Shown one piece after another: positions 23,974-32,052 of a DNA stretch of 32,308 nucleotides (positions within the stretch are counted from its first letter, which is position 1; each line of letters starts with the position of its first letter). The notes under the pieces were generated by a model, which was not told where the DNA came from, did not search any database, and was given only the letters and a program-made list of their open reading frames with translations. Made by a program: the position numbers and the translations under genes. Source of the DNA: CAZBUH01 sp964495095 (lineage in GTDB: Bacteria > Bacillota > Clostridia > Oscillospirales > Oscillospiraceae). Location: the NCBI GenBank assembly GCA_964495095.1, contig CAZBUH010000007.1, positions 1 to 32,308 on the forward strand, written 5' to 3'.

Positions 23974-23985
23974 GGCGGCGCCGCC
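23974..23985 (+). repeat. Perfect GC palindrome in the ftsZ leader
   Basis: GGCGGCGCCGCC is a perfect 12-base palindrome, 27 bases before the AGGAGG-type ribosome site of ftsZ. It could be a protein site or a strong short hairpin in the leader; no function is evident. Confidence 0.4.
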
Positions 23986-24020
23986 GCCATTGACATACAG
24001 AAGATATAGGAGGATTTAAC

Positions 24021-25145
24021 ATGGCGTTTCCAGTTGAGACAGGACCCGACAACGTTGTTACTATCAAGGTGTTGGGCATAGGCGGAGCAGGCAATAATGT
24101 CGTTAACAGGATGGTTCAGTCCGGAACTCAGGGCGTTGAGTTTATCGCGGTAAACACCGATAAGCAGGCCCTTGCCATTTCCGGGGCAAACCAGACTATT
24201 CAGATAGGAGAAAAGCTTACCCACGGGCAGGGCGCCGGCTCGGACCCGTCGGTGGGCCAGAAGTCCGCTGAGGAGAGCCGCAATGCCATAGCCAAGGCGC
24301 TCGAAGGCGCTGATATGGTGTTTATCACTGCCGGCATGGGCGGCGGCACCGGCACGGGAGCCGCGCCTATAATTGCGGATATCGCAAAAGAGGCCGGTAT
24401 GCTCACAGTGGGCGTTGTGACGAAGCCTTTCGGCTTTGAGGGCAGAAAGAGGATGCAGCAGGCCGAGGCCGGCATCTCCGCCCTTCTTGGAAAGGTGGAT
24501 TCTCTCCTTATCATCCCCAACGACCGCTTAAAGCACGCCACTGACCAGAAGCTCACCTTCGCAAACGCTTTTGCCATTGCGGACGATGTTTTAAGGCAGG
24601 CAGTTTCCAGCATATCCGAGCTTATTAAGAACACAGGCTTTATTAACCTTGACTTCGCGGACGTGACCGCCATTATGAAGGACGCGGGCTATGCCCATAT
24701 GGGCGTTGGCACCGCCGCCGGAAAGGGCAAGGCGGAGGATGCGGCAAGGGCCGCCGTCTCCAGCCCCCTGATGGAGACCTCCATAAACGGCGCAAAGGGC
24801 GTCCTTATAAATATCACCGGCAGCATGGATATCGGGCTTGACGATATCGAGGCCGCCGCGGGACTTGTTGAGGAGGCTGCCCATCCTGAGGCAAACATCA
24901 TCTTCGGCGCGGCCTTTGACGAGACCATGGAGGACGAAATCCGGGTCACTGTTATCGCCACCCGCTTTGACGAGAAGGGCGCCGCGAAAATGCCCGACAA
25001 GAAAAAGGACGGGCTCTATTCAGGAGAGCTCAACGAGAAGCCCGCCGACGCCGAGGAAAAGTCCGAGGAGCCGAAAGCCGAGACGAAGCCCGCCGACGAA
25101 GAGGACCCTTTTGACACAATCTTTAAGATTTTTAATTCCAAATAA
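24021..25145 (+). CDS. ftsZ: Cell division GTPase FtsZ
   Basis: FtsZ is the tubulin-like GTPase that polymerises into the Z ring. The 374-residue protein contains GIGGAGNNVVNRM, the nucleotide signature GGGTGTG (107-113), the T7 synergy loop NLDFADVTAIMKDAGYAHMGVG, and an acidic, Glu/Lys/Pro-rich linker (~335-360). The tail is DEEDPFDTIFKIFNSK rather than the common (D)IPxFL motif, and ftsA is absent from the cluster. AGGAGG lies before the ATG. The codon usage differs from upstream genes (AUA only 7 of 30 Ile), fitting high expression. Confidence 0.98.
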   Translation: MAFPVETGPDNVVTIKVLGIGGAGNNVVNRMVQSGTQGVEFIAVNTDKQALAISGANQTIQIGEKLTHGQGAGSDPSVGQKSAEESRNAIAKALEGADMVFITAGMGGGTGTGAAPIIADIAKEAGMLTVGVVTKPFGFEGRKRMQQAEAGISALLGKVDSLLIIPNDRLKHATDQKLTFANAFAIADDVLRQAVSSISELIKNTGFINLDFADVTAIMKDAGYAHMGVGTAAGKGKAEDAARAAVSSPLMETSINGAKGVLINITGSMDIGLDDIEAAAGLVEEAAHPEANIIFGAAFDETMEDEIRVTVIATRFDEKGAAKMPDKKKDGLYSGELNEKPADAEEKSEEPKAETKPADEEDPFDTIFKIFNSK

Positions 25146-25166
25146 GCCATAAATATGATTTTTACT

Positions 25167-25199
25167 TATGGGCGGGCTTCTTTGTCCGCCCATATTTTA
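25167..25199 (+). terminator. Probable terminator after ftsZ
   Basis: Stem TATGGGCGG (25167-25175) with CCGCCCATA (25186-25194), a 10-base loop, then TTTTAA. It begins 21 bases after the ftsZ stop and closes the dcw cluster; the T-run is short, so some readthrough into the next genes is possible. Confidence 0.7.
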
Positions 25200-25223
25200 A
25201 TAAATATGTAAAGGATGATTGTT

Positions 25224-26060
25224 TTGGAGCTTACCGTTTCCCAGAATTCCATAATAGCAATGGGCCTGGCAATGGTAGCGGCGGTGGCGCTGCCGGTGGC
25301 TTACGCCATCTATGCGAGGAAGGTGCTGAAGGTGCGGGACCTTTTCGCGGGGATACTGTGCTATATGGTTTTTGGAATGCTTTTGTCAAACCTTTGGCTG
25401 GGAATTGCGGCCGGTGAAAATTCCTCTGTGAAAAACAGCCCTGTGCTGTACGCCACAGTAACCTGCGTCTCCCTTGGCATAATAGAGGAGATGGGCCGGT
25501 ATCTGCTTATGTTCCTTCTGAGAAACAAGCTGGACGGCAGGGGAGTGCCGCTGAGCTTCGGCATCGGCTACGCTGCGATACCGCTGCTCTTTATCGGCGG
25601 CAGCAATATGTATGTGAATATTTCCTCCGCTACAGCCCTTAACAATAACGGGCTTGAAACTGTGCTCACATCTGTAGAGGAGGAGCTTCAGGAGCAGCTT
25701 ACGGAGACGCTGACCAGCCTGGCGGAGACCCCCTATACAGAGTTTCTGATATACGCCCTGGGCCTCGCGGCCATATTTGTCACGGCAGTCTCCATGTCCG
25801 TGATTATCTGGTACGCCGTGTCCGACGAGAGCCGCGGCATAAAATACGGCCTTATGGCAGTTGGAATGCACATGGTTATCCTTATACCTGAGGAGCTGTA
25901 TTACTGCGGGGCCATTTCCAACGGTTTTGTGGGCGAAGCGGGCACACTGGCGCTGTCCATAGCCTCCGCCGTTCTGGCCTTTAGGCTCTACAGGAAGCTG
26001 AACGGGCCGTACTCGCCCGAGGCGGATCATGTAAACCGCTTTAATTATTTTAACAGATAG
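25224..26060 (+). CDS. YhfC-family membrane protein (probable glutamic-type intramembrane protease)
   Basis: The ~278-residue multispan membrane protein (about 7 TM segments) carries IIEEMGRYLLMFLL around residues 86-99, the EExGR pattern of the YhfC family, plus a conserved-looking FGIGYA and a late His (VGMHMVI) in TM segments. YhfC proteins are proposed glutamic-type intramembrane metalloproteases. Start: an ATG at 25215 overlaps the AAAGGA site (25211-25215), so TTG 25224 with a 9-base spacing is more plausible. It follows ftsZ and a terminator and is cotranscribed with the YihY gene 12 bases downstream. Substrate unknown. Confidence 0.7.
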   Translation: MELTVSQNSIIAMGLAMVAAVALPVAYAIYARKVLKVRDLFAGILCYMVFGMLLSNLWLGIAAGENSSVKNSPVLYATVTCVSLGIIEEMGRYLLMFLLRNKLDGRGVPLSFGIGYAAIPLLFIGGSNMYVNISSATALNNNGLETVLTSVEEELQEQLTETLTSLAETPYTEFLIYALGLAAIFVTAVSMSVIIWYAVSDESRGIKYGLMAVGMHMVILIPEELYYCGAISNGFVGEAGTLALSIASAVLAFRLYRKLNGPYSPEADHVNRFNYFNR

Positions 26061-26071
26061 GGAGTGGAGGC

Positions 26072-26902
26072 TTGAAAAAGCAGATTCCGCAGCCGCTGAC
26101 GGATATGGTGGAAATTTACCTTAAAAAGCGCGTGACACGGTCTGCGGCTGAGCTGAGCTATTATCTTATGCTGTCTGTTTTTCCCTTCCTTATATGCGTA
26201 AACGCCATACTGGGCAGCTTTAATATTACTGAGAGCAGCATCCTGGAGGCTTTCCACGGCATACTGCCTGAAGGCGTGATAAGCATAATAGCCAGCTATC
26301 TCGAATATGTGAATGAAAACCAGTCCATAGTTATGGTGATAACCGGCATCGTGGTTATGACCATATCCTCCTCGGCGGCATTCAGATCCCTGCTCCATAT
26401 TATGGAGGATATACAGGGCCGCGTGAGGTTTAACGGCCTTTTCGGGACGATATTCAGCTTTATAATGTCCCTGCTTTTCCTCCTGGTCATATACGCCTCG
26501 GCCGCTATAGTTGTTACTGGCCGGTGGTTTTTAAACCTGCTGGGGCGCTATTTTGATTTGGGCGCCATGGGCGATTTCTGGCAGTGGCTGAGATTTGCAT
26601 TCCTCTTTGTGCTGATGCTGATGGTTATATACTCCATATACCGCATCGCGGCGCCTAAAGAGGCGGTAAAAACACAGCGCATAATCGGCGCTGTTGCGGC
26701 GTCCATGGCCCTTGTGGTGCTGAGTATATGTTTTTCCGCCATGATATCCGAGTCGGTGAAATACCCGCTGGTCTACGGCTCACTTGCGTCGGTGATAATA
26801 GTTATGGTGTGGACGTATATGTGCGGGATAATCGTAATAATGGGCAACGCGCTGAATATTGTTATCAATAAATACAGGCGTCCGAAAGCGGTGAGAAGAT
26901 GA
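26072..26902 (+). CDS. YihY/BrkB-family integral membrane protein
   Basis: A 276-residue membrane protein with about six TM segments. The N-terminal AAELSYYLMLSVFPFLI is the family signature (A-x-Y-x-L-x-x-(F)P). Further matches: MTISSSAAFRSLLHIMEDI and SLASVIIVMVWTYMCGIIVIMGNALN, the conserved YihY C-terminal segment. Role unknown; older literature names (ribonuclease BN) for the family are known to be wrong. TTG start at 26072 with GGGAG 7 bases upstream; an ATG at 26105 is possible. It overlaps mnmA as ATGA. Confidence 0.88.
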   Translation: MKKQIPQPLTDMVEIYLKKRVTRSAAELSYYLMLSVFPFLICVNAILGSFNITESSILEAFHGILPEGVISIIASYLEYVNENQSIVMVITGIVVMTISSSAAFRSLLHIMEDIQGRVRFNGLFGTIFSFIMSLLFLLVIYASAAIVVTGRWFLNLLGRYFDLGAMGDFWQWLRFAFLFVLMLMVIYSIYRIAAPKEAVKTQRIIGAVAASMALVVLSICFSAMISESVKYPLVYGSLASVIIVMVWTYMCGIIVIMGNALNIVINKYRRPKAVRR

Positions 26903-27966
26903 ATAACCGGGCTGTAATTGCAATGAGCGGCGGCGTTGACAGCAGCGTCGCCGCATATATTATGAAATGCCGGGGCTACGACTGTATCGGGGCAAACCTG
27001 CGGCTGTACGATAACGAGGCGGCGGGCCTGCCGAAAGAGAGCACCTGCTGCTCGGTTTCCGATGCGGAGGACGCCAGAAGCGTCGCCTTCCGGCTGGACA
27101 TGCCGTTTTATGTCTTTAATTTTTCGGAGGTGTTCCGGAAAACGGTCATGGACAAATTCGTGTCGGAGTATGAGCGCGGCGCCACGCCGAACCCCTGCAT
27201 CGACTGCAACAGATTTGTGAAATTCGGCAAGCTCCATGAGCGAGCCAGGGAGCTTGACTGCGATTGGGTGGTGACAGGTCACTATGCCGTGGCGGAGAAA
27301 TCAGGGGACAGATACATTCTGAAAAAAGCCCCGGATAACGTGAAGGACCAGAGCTACGTCCTCTACGCCATGACCCAGGAGCAGCTGAGCCGCACCCAGT
27401 TCCCCTTGGGAACCATGAGCAAGGAGCAGGTCCGGGAGATTGCCCTTGAAAACGGCTTTGTAAATGCGAAAAAGCGGGAAAGCCAGGATATCTGCTTTGT
27501 GCCGGACGGCGACTACGGCGAATTTTTGGAGCGCTACACCGGTAAAAAGTACCCCCACGGCGATTTCGTGGATGTGGACGGGAAGGTGCTGGGGGAGCAC
27601 AGGGGCATAGTGCGCTATACCATCGGCCAGCGGAAGGGGCTGGGCCTTGCACTGGATAAGCCCCACTACGTCTGCAAAAAGTGCATGGAGACAAACACTG
27701 TGGTGCTCTGCGGGAACAGCGGGCTGTTTTCGCGGGAGTTCGACGTGGAGGATGTGAACTTCATCGCCTGCGAAAAATTCTGCGGCACTGAGCGCTTTAA
27801 GGTGAAGAGCCGCTACCGGCAGGCCGAGCAGTGGGCGGAGGTCACCCAGACCGGTGAAAACCGGATACATGTAAAGTATGACGAGCCTCAGCGGGCCATA
27901 ACCTTCGGTCAGGCGGCGGTGCTCTATGACGGCGACACGGTGGTGGCAGGCGGCACAATAGTGTAG
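26899..27966 (+). CDS. mnmA: tRNA-specific 2-thiouridylase MnmA
   Basis: MnmA thiolates U34 of tRNA for Lys, Glu and Gln, using ATP and sulfur from a cysteine desulfurase relay. The 355-residue protein has the PP-loop AMSGGVDSSVA, the catalytic Cys pair at C103 (NPCIDCNRFVKFG) and C199 (SQDICFVPDGDY), VTGHYAV, KDQSYVLYAM, and YTIGQRKGLG. Length is family-typical. Overlap of four bases with the YihY gene implies coupling. No terminator is seen before the promoter of the next gene. Confidence 0.95.
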   Translation: MNNRAVIAMSGGVDSSVAAYIMKCRGYDCIGANLRLYDNEAAGLPKESTCCSVSDAEDARSVAFRLDMPFYVFNFSEVFRKTVMDKFVSEYERGATPNPCIDCNRFVKFGKLHERARELDCDWVVTGHYAVAEKSGDRYILKKAPDNVKDQSYVLYAMTQEQLSRTQFPLGTMSKEQVREIALENGFVNAKKRESQDICFVPDGDYGEFLERYTGKKYPHGDFVDVDGKVLGEHRGIVRYTIGQRKGLGLALDKPHYVCKKCMETNTVVLCGNSGLFSREFDVEDVNFIACEKFCGTERFKVKSRYRQAEQWAEVTQTGENRIHVKYDEPQRAITFGQAAVLYDGDTVVAGGTIV

Positions 27967-27997
27967 GCAAATTTTTTTGAAAAAAACCATATAGTGA

Positions 27998-28026
27998 TTG
28001 AAAAGTAAGTACGGGTGGAATATAAT
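27998..28026 (+). promoter_or_regulatory. Sigma-A-type promoter of the beta-helix gene
   Basis: TTGAAA (27998-28003), 17-base spacer, perfect TATAAT (28021-28026), 32 bases before the ATG at 28059. The transcript would start around 28033 with only a short leader. Confidence 0.87.
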
Positions 28027-28058
28027 ATATTATAAACTTTTTAAACAGGAGGTCTGGA

Positions 28059-29870
28059 ATGGGAAAGACATTCGAGGTGCCTGAGGGCAAGCTGGGCACG
28101 CTGTTTGTAAACGGCGTGGAAACCGAGCTTATCCCCGGCAAAGAATATGAAAACGCAGAGCTTGTTCTCACGGACAAGCTGGATATTCCCCATAGCTGCG
28201 AGCTGATGGAGGGGAAATCCTGCGACTATCGCGCCGCTGTCTGCGTGGATAAGGACGGGCTTAACCCGGCTTCCGTCGTAAAGGCCGTAAGCGGCGGCAA
28301 ATTCGACGGGAAAAAGGCCGAGGGAGTGACAATCACCGGTACAAGCCCGGATTTCAGCGGCGTTATTGTAAACGGCGGCCAGTATGAGATAAGGGATTCC
28401 AGGCTCAGCCTTGTCACTGAGAGCGACGGCAAAAAGGTCTGCGACTTTGCGGGCCTGGGAGCCGCAGTGGGAGCGTTCAACGGCGCCAGCGTTAAAATCG
28501 AAAATTCGGAGATAGAAACGGTGGGCGTGGCCAAGTGCTCCGTTTTCTGCGACGACGGCTCCGATATTGTGGTGAAGGACTCCAGGATAAGCGTTATGGG
28601 CGGCAAGGTCTACGACGGCTACATAAATAACGCCGACTTTAACTACATGGTGGCTCCCCCCTGGGTGCTGGGCATAATAGGGAATGCCAGAGGCACAAAC
28701 CTTATGGGCAAAAAGGCCGCTACCGCGATTGTGAACTGCGACGTGAAGGCCAGAAACTGGGGAGTGCTCTCCACCGATAACGGCGACGGCATGGTGCTCA
28801 CCGTTGCAGACTGCGATCTCACCCTTGTGGGAAACGACGGGGAAAAGAAGAAAAATCCCTACTTTAAGAAATACGGCAGCGGGTACGGCACATATATCCT
28901 CGGCACTCACGAGGAATTTTACGGCGTCACCATGAACGTGGGCACCTATATCGGCATTGCCCGCGACGGCAGCGCGATTTATAAATCATCCCGCGGGCCG
29001 GTTAAGCTTGTGTCCCCGGCCACCGGCAAGACCGTGTACGAGGGACAGGGCAAGGGGAATATCTCCGTCCTCAATTCTGACGGCTTCGGCATTATGGCCC
29101 ACGGCCTGGCCGATATCACCGTTACCGACGAGACTGAGATGAACACCGAGAACGCCGCGTTCCTGCTGCGCTGCGGCGGAATAAAGCTTAACGTGTCCGG
29201 CAAGGCGAAGATAAACGTAAAGGACGGAGTGCTCCTCCAGATAATCGACGATGACGATTCCACTGTCGGCGTAAACTGGGAAGGGGATATGGAGCTCCAG
29301 TTCAACACCGAGTTTAACGAGAAAGAGGGCTGGCCCAGCGAGAACGGGCAGATAAGCTCCATGATGCCGCCTCCGCCTCCACCCCCAATGCCCCCTATGC
29401 CGGAGGGAGAGGAGCCTGACGGCGGTCCCGAGCCCCCTCAGTTCGACGTGAACTTCAGTGCTTCCGACGTGGAGCTTAAGGGCGATTTGTATAACGGCTC
29501 CGGCTATTGGGGCCAGAAGGCAAAGCAGCTCTATGTGACCCTCGGCTCCGGCGCGGTGCTCACCGGCGCGGTGTCCGCGACAGAGACAATACATGTGGAT
29601 GAAAACGGCAGACAGAACACCCATTTCACTCAGGACGAGTACTACTATCTGGGCCATGTGGCAAACCGCCCGTACTTTAACGGCGATAACCGGGTGGAAG
29701 TGACTCTTGAAAAAGGCTCCGTCTGGAATGTGACGGGCGATGGCATCCTCACCTCCCTCACCGTAAACGGCGGCGCTGTGCTGAACGGCGCTGTGACCGT
29801 GGACGGCAAGCCTGTTGAGCCCGAGGCCGGAAAGACCTATAAGGGCGACATAAGAGTTTCCGCAAAATAA
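28059..29870 (+). CDS. Large beta-helix-like protein of unknown function, no signal peptide
   Basis: The 603-residue protein (AGGAGGT 5 bases before ATG) is not one I recognise. It begins MGKTFEVPEGKLGTLFVNGVE with no signal peptide or TM. Most of it (~90-430 and ~460-600) is a run of short Gly/Asn/Val/Asp-rich beta strands, e.g. GVIVNGGQYEIRDSRLSLV, ASVKIENSEIETVGVA, SDIVVKDSRISVMGG and GGIKLNVSGKAKINVKDGVL, as in right-handed beta-helix folds. Residues 435-460 are a flexible break with seven consecutive prolines (437-443), then an acidic stretch. Such beta-helix proteins are usually secreted; here, no export signal is seen. It is cotranscribed with nothing evident and convergent with a large flavin oxidoreductase gene. 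Confidence 0.75.
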   Translation: MGKTFEVPEGKLGTLFVNGVETELIPGKEYENAELVLTDKLDIPHSCELMEGKSCDYRAAVCVDKDGLNPASVVKAVSGGKFDGKKAEGVTITGTSPDFSGVIVNGGQYEIRDSRLSLVTESDGKKVCDFAGLGAAVGAFNGASVKIENSEIETVGVAKCSVFCDDGSDIVVKDSRISVMGGKVYDGYINNADFNYMVAPPWVLGIIGNARGTNLMGKKAATAIVNCDVKARNWGVLSTDNGDGMVLTVADCDLTLVGNDGEKKKNPYFKKYGSGYGTYILGTHEEFYGVTMNVGTYIGIARDGSAIYKSSRGPVKLVSPATGKTVYEGQGKGNISVLNSDGFGIMAHGLADITVTDETEMNTENAAFLLRCGGIKLNVSGKAKINVKDGVLLQIIDDDDSTVGVNWEGDMELQFNTEFNEKEGWPSENGQISSMMPPPPPPPMPPMPEGEEPDGGPEPPQFDVNFSASDVELKGDLYNGSGYWGQKAKQLYVTLGSGAVLTGAVSATETIHVDENGRQNTHFTQDEYYYLGHVANRPYFNGDNRVEVTLEKGSVWNVTGDGILTSLTVNGGAVLNGAVTVDGKPVEPEAGKTYKGDIRVSAK

Positions 29871-29876
29871 GAAAAA

Positions 29877-29911
29877 CCCTCTGCCCGGCGGCTTTTCCCG
29901 CGGGCAGAGGG
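29877..29911. terminator. Bidirectional intrinsic terminator between convergent genes
   Basis: An 11-bp perfect stem, CCCTCTGCCCG (29877-29887) with CGGGCAGAGGG (29901-29911), with an inner CGG/CCG helix. On the minus strand it is followed by TTTTTC; on the plus strand by CTCTTTATA. It serves the convergent pair 28059-29870 and 30030-31997. Confidence 0.85.
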
Positions 29912-29983
29912 CTCTTTATATTCAGAAGCGCGGCCTGCAGAGAAATTCAGGCCGTTCACAGATGGTGAATACGGAGAAAATTT

Positions 29984-30009
29984 TCAGGGGCCGCTTCCGC
30001 GGCCCCTGA
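29984..30009 (-). terminator. Hairpin after the minus-strand oxidoreductase
   Basis: An 11-bp perfect stem TCAGGGGCCGC (29984-29994) with GCGGCCCCTGA (29999-30009) around TTCC, 20 bases past the oxidoreductase stop. The following minus-strand sequence is AAAATTTTC, so the T-run is weak. Probably a first, partial terminator ahead of the bidirectional one. Confidence 0.6.
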
Positions 30010-30029
30010 TCTGTTTACTGAGTATTATT

Positions 30030-31997
30030 TTAAAGCTGAGACGCTATCGCAAAGGCGTCCCTGTTGCACTTGCGGACATCCCCGACCTTTTTGCCGTCGC
30101 CGATGGTGTAAAATTCCGGCGCGGAGCCGTAAAAGGCGAGAGCCGCTTCCGCGTTTGCCTGCATACCGCCGGCCGCCACCACGTCGTCGCACTCTATGGT
30201 GTGCTCTGCGCCCTGTTCGTCACGGTATGTGACGCGGCCCTTCTCGATTTTAACGGTGTCGGCGTTGGGTATGAACTCCACGTTGTCGTGGGAGTAGAAG
30301 GCCGCGCGCAGCTCCTCAAGATAGTGGATGGGCGTGGCGTCATAGCCGAAATTGGATTTCCTGGAGAGCAGCGTGACCTTATGACCGCAGTCGGCAAGAT
30401 ATGTGGCGCCCTCGGCGCTGCTTTCCGAGCCGCCTATGCAGACGACGTGGCTGCCCAGCTTTTCCTCGCTGCCGTAGATGTTCCAGGTGTTCCAGTCGGT
30501 GCTTTCGGCGCCCGGAATGTTGGGCTTTTTAGGCACCGCGCCCGTGGCGGCGATAACTACGTCAAATCCGCCCTCTTTTATCATCTCCGGGGTGGCCCTT
30601 GTGTTGAGGCGCACGTCAACGCCCAGTTTATCCATCTCGTGGATAAGATATTCCATATATCTGCGCAGGGGCCACTTAAAGCGCGGGTATTTTGAGAATT
30701 TGAGCTGACCGCCGAGAGCGTCGGAGCTCTCGAAAACCGTGGGGTGGTGGCCACGCTCTATCGTGTATTTTGCAGCCAGCATACCAGCGGGCCCGCCGCC
30801 TATGATGGCTATGCGTTTGGGCTCTCCCGGCTCCTTTACCATGCGGTGTACCCGGGCGTGGATTCCAAGCTCCGGATTTACGCTGCAGCCCACCATCCAG
30901 TCGCCGTGGAGGGAGATGCCGTGGCACTTGTTGCAGAGTATGCAGGGAACGACCTCGTCGCCCCGGCCCTGGCTCACCAGCTCACCGAAATGGGGATTTG
31001 CTATCATCTGACGGCCGGTGGATATCATGTCGCACTTTCCCTCGGCAATGGCCTTGTCCATAAGGGCGGGGTCAACAAATCCCGTCCAGGCCGCGATAGG
31101 GGTGGAGACGCCGGCGGCCTTGAGCTTTTCGGAGTAGGCCAGAGCCTTTGGCTTTAGGTAGTCCTCCTCGTATTTTACATATCCGGTGCCCCTCTGGCCG
31201 TTGCGGACGTGGAGCAGGTCTATATAGGGGGCCGCCTGCTTTAAAAGCTCCACCATATCTTCAAAGGGGGCGGGGCAGTACTCGTCCTCATATGTACATT
31301 CGGCCATAATGATAAAATCGTCGCCCATGGCCTGACGCAGGCGCTTTAAGAGCTTCAGAGGGAACCTCATGCGGTTTTCGAGGCTGCCGCCGTATTCGTC
31401 GGTGCGTCTGTTTTTAAGGGGCGACATGAAGCTGCCCAGCACGCTGTACCGGGAGAGCTCCACCTGGCCGGCGTTGAAGCCCAGGGATTTGAGGAACAGG
31501 GCGTCGTGTATTCCCTTTTCGATGTAGGCGTCTATGTCCTCCTCGGTAAACGCGGTCTGCTTTGCGTCCCGCATCCACGCGGGGCCGTTTTTCTCCTCCT
31601 CGGGGATCATGGAGGAATCTATGACAGCTTTATCGCGGAATATCTGATAAAACATATCGACTATTGTAAGCCCGCCGTAGTAGTGGATGTTGTCGTTAAG
31701 CTGGCATATATAGTTCCACACCTTGGGGTCGCTTATATCATAGGCGGGGAAGTGGGGCTCGTCGCCCTCAATCCTGTCCGGGTCCATGAGATTCTGCTTT
31801 ATGGTGTGGTGATAGAAAATAAGCCCGGTGCCGTTTTTGGCAAGGTTTGTGTAAAAGGTTACCACCGGGTCGGCGGGATACGTCTCCGGGCCCTGCTGAA
31901 AGTGCGGCAGCGCGTTGGGGAAGAGAAGCCTGCTCTGGACTATGGAATCCCGGAGCTTCAGCGGGGACATCAGGTGCGGATAGTAAGTCTGATTCAT
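30030..31997 (-). CDS. Old-Yellow-Enzyme/2,4-dienoyl-CoA reductase-type flavin oxidoreductase (FMN, FAD, [4Fe-4S])
   Basis: A 655-residue cytoplasmic enzyme with the architecture of 2-enoate or 2,4-dienoyl-CoA reductases: an N-terminal FMN TIM barrel (~1-345), an Fe-S site C352-x2-C355-x2-C358-x12-C371, an FAD domain with IAIIGGGPAGMLAAK (~396-410), and an NAD-type fold (VVCIGGSESSAEGATYL). The barrel keeps NRRTDEYGGSLENRMRF, a strong family signature. However, the usual substrate/flavin-side VEIHAAHGYL-type motif reads VELSRYSVLG (179-188), so the typical His/Asn pair is missing. The Fe-S spacing also differs by one residue from the common C-x2-C-x3-C. GGAGG lies 6 bases before the ATG. Substrate not predictable; the partner is the divergent flavoprotein. 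Confidence 0.85.
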   Translation of the reverse strand: MNQTYYPHLMSPLKLRDSIVQSRLLFPNALPHFQQGPETYPADPVVTFYTNLAKNGTGLIFYHHTIKQNLMDPDRIEGDEPHFPAYDISDPKVWNYICQLNDNIHYYGGLTIVDMFYQIFRDKAVIDSSMIPEEEKNGPAWMRDAKQTAFTEEDIDAYIEKGIHDALFLKSLGFNAGQVELSRYSVLGSFMSPLKNRRTDEYGGSLENRMRFPLKLLKRLRQAMGDDFIIMAECTYEDEYCPAPFEDMVELLKQAAPYIDLLHVRNGQRGTGYVKYEEDYLKPKALAYSEKLKAAGVSTPIAAWTGFVDPALMDKAIAEGKCDMISTGRQMIANPHFGELVSQGRGDEVVPCILCNKCHGISLHGDWMVGCSVNPELGIHARVHRMVKEPGEPKRIAIIGGGPAGMLAAKYTIERGHHPTVFESSDALGGQLKFSKYPRFKWPLRRYMEYLIHEMDKLGVDVRLNTRATPEMIKEGGFDVVIAATGAVPKKPNIPGAESTDWNTWNIYGSEEKLGSHVVCIGGSESSAEGATYLADCGHKVTLLSRKSNFGYDATPIHYLEELRAAFYSHDNVEFIPNADTVKIEKGRVTYRDEQGAEHTIECDDVVAAGGMQANAEAALAFYGSAPEFYTIGDGKKVGDVRKCNRDAFAIASQL

Positions 31998-32052
31998 AGG
32001 ATACCTCCATTATATATTTAGACTGCTGAAAATTAACATGTTCTCTGTAAAT

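Noticed and set aside
28041..28910. 289-codon open frame on the minus strand opposite the beta-helix gene
   Set aside because: No motif, no ribosome site, antisense to a gene with a strong promoter and Shine-Dalgarno.
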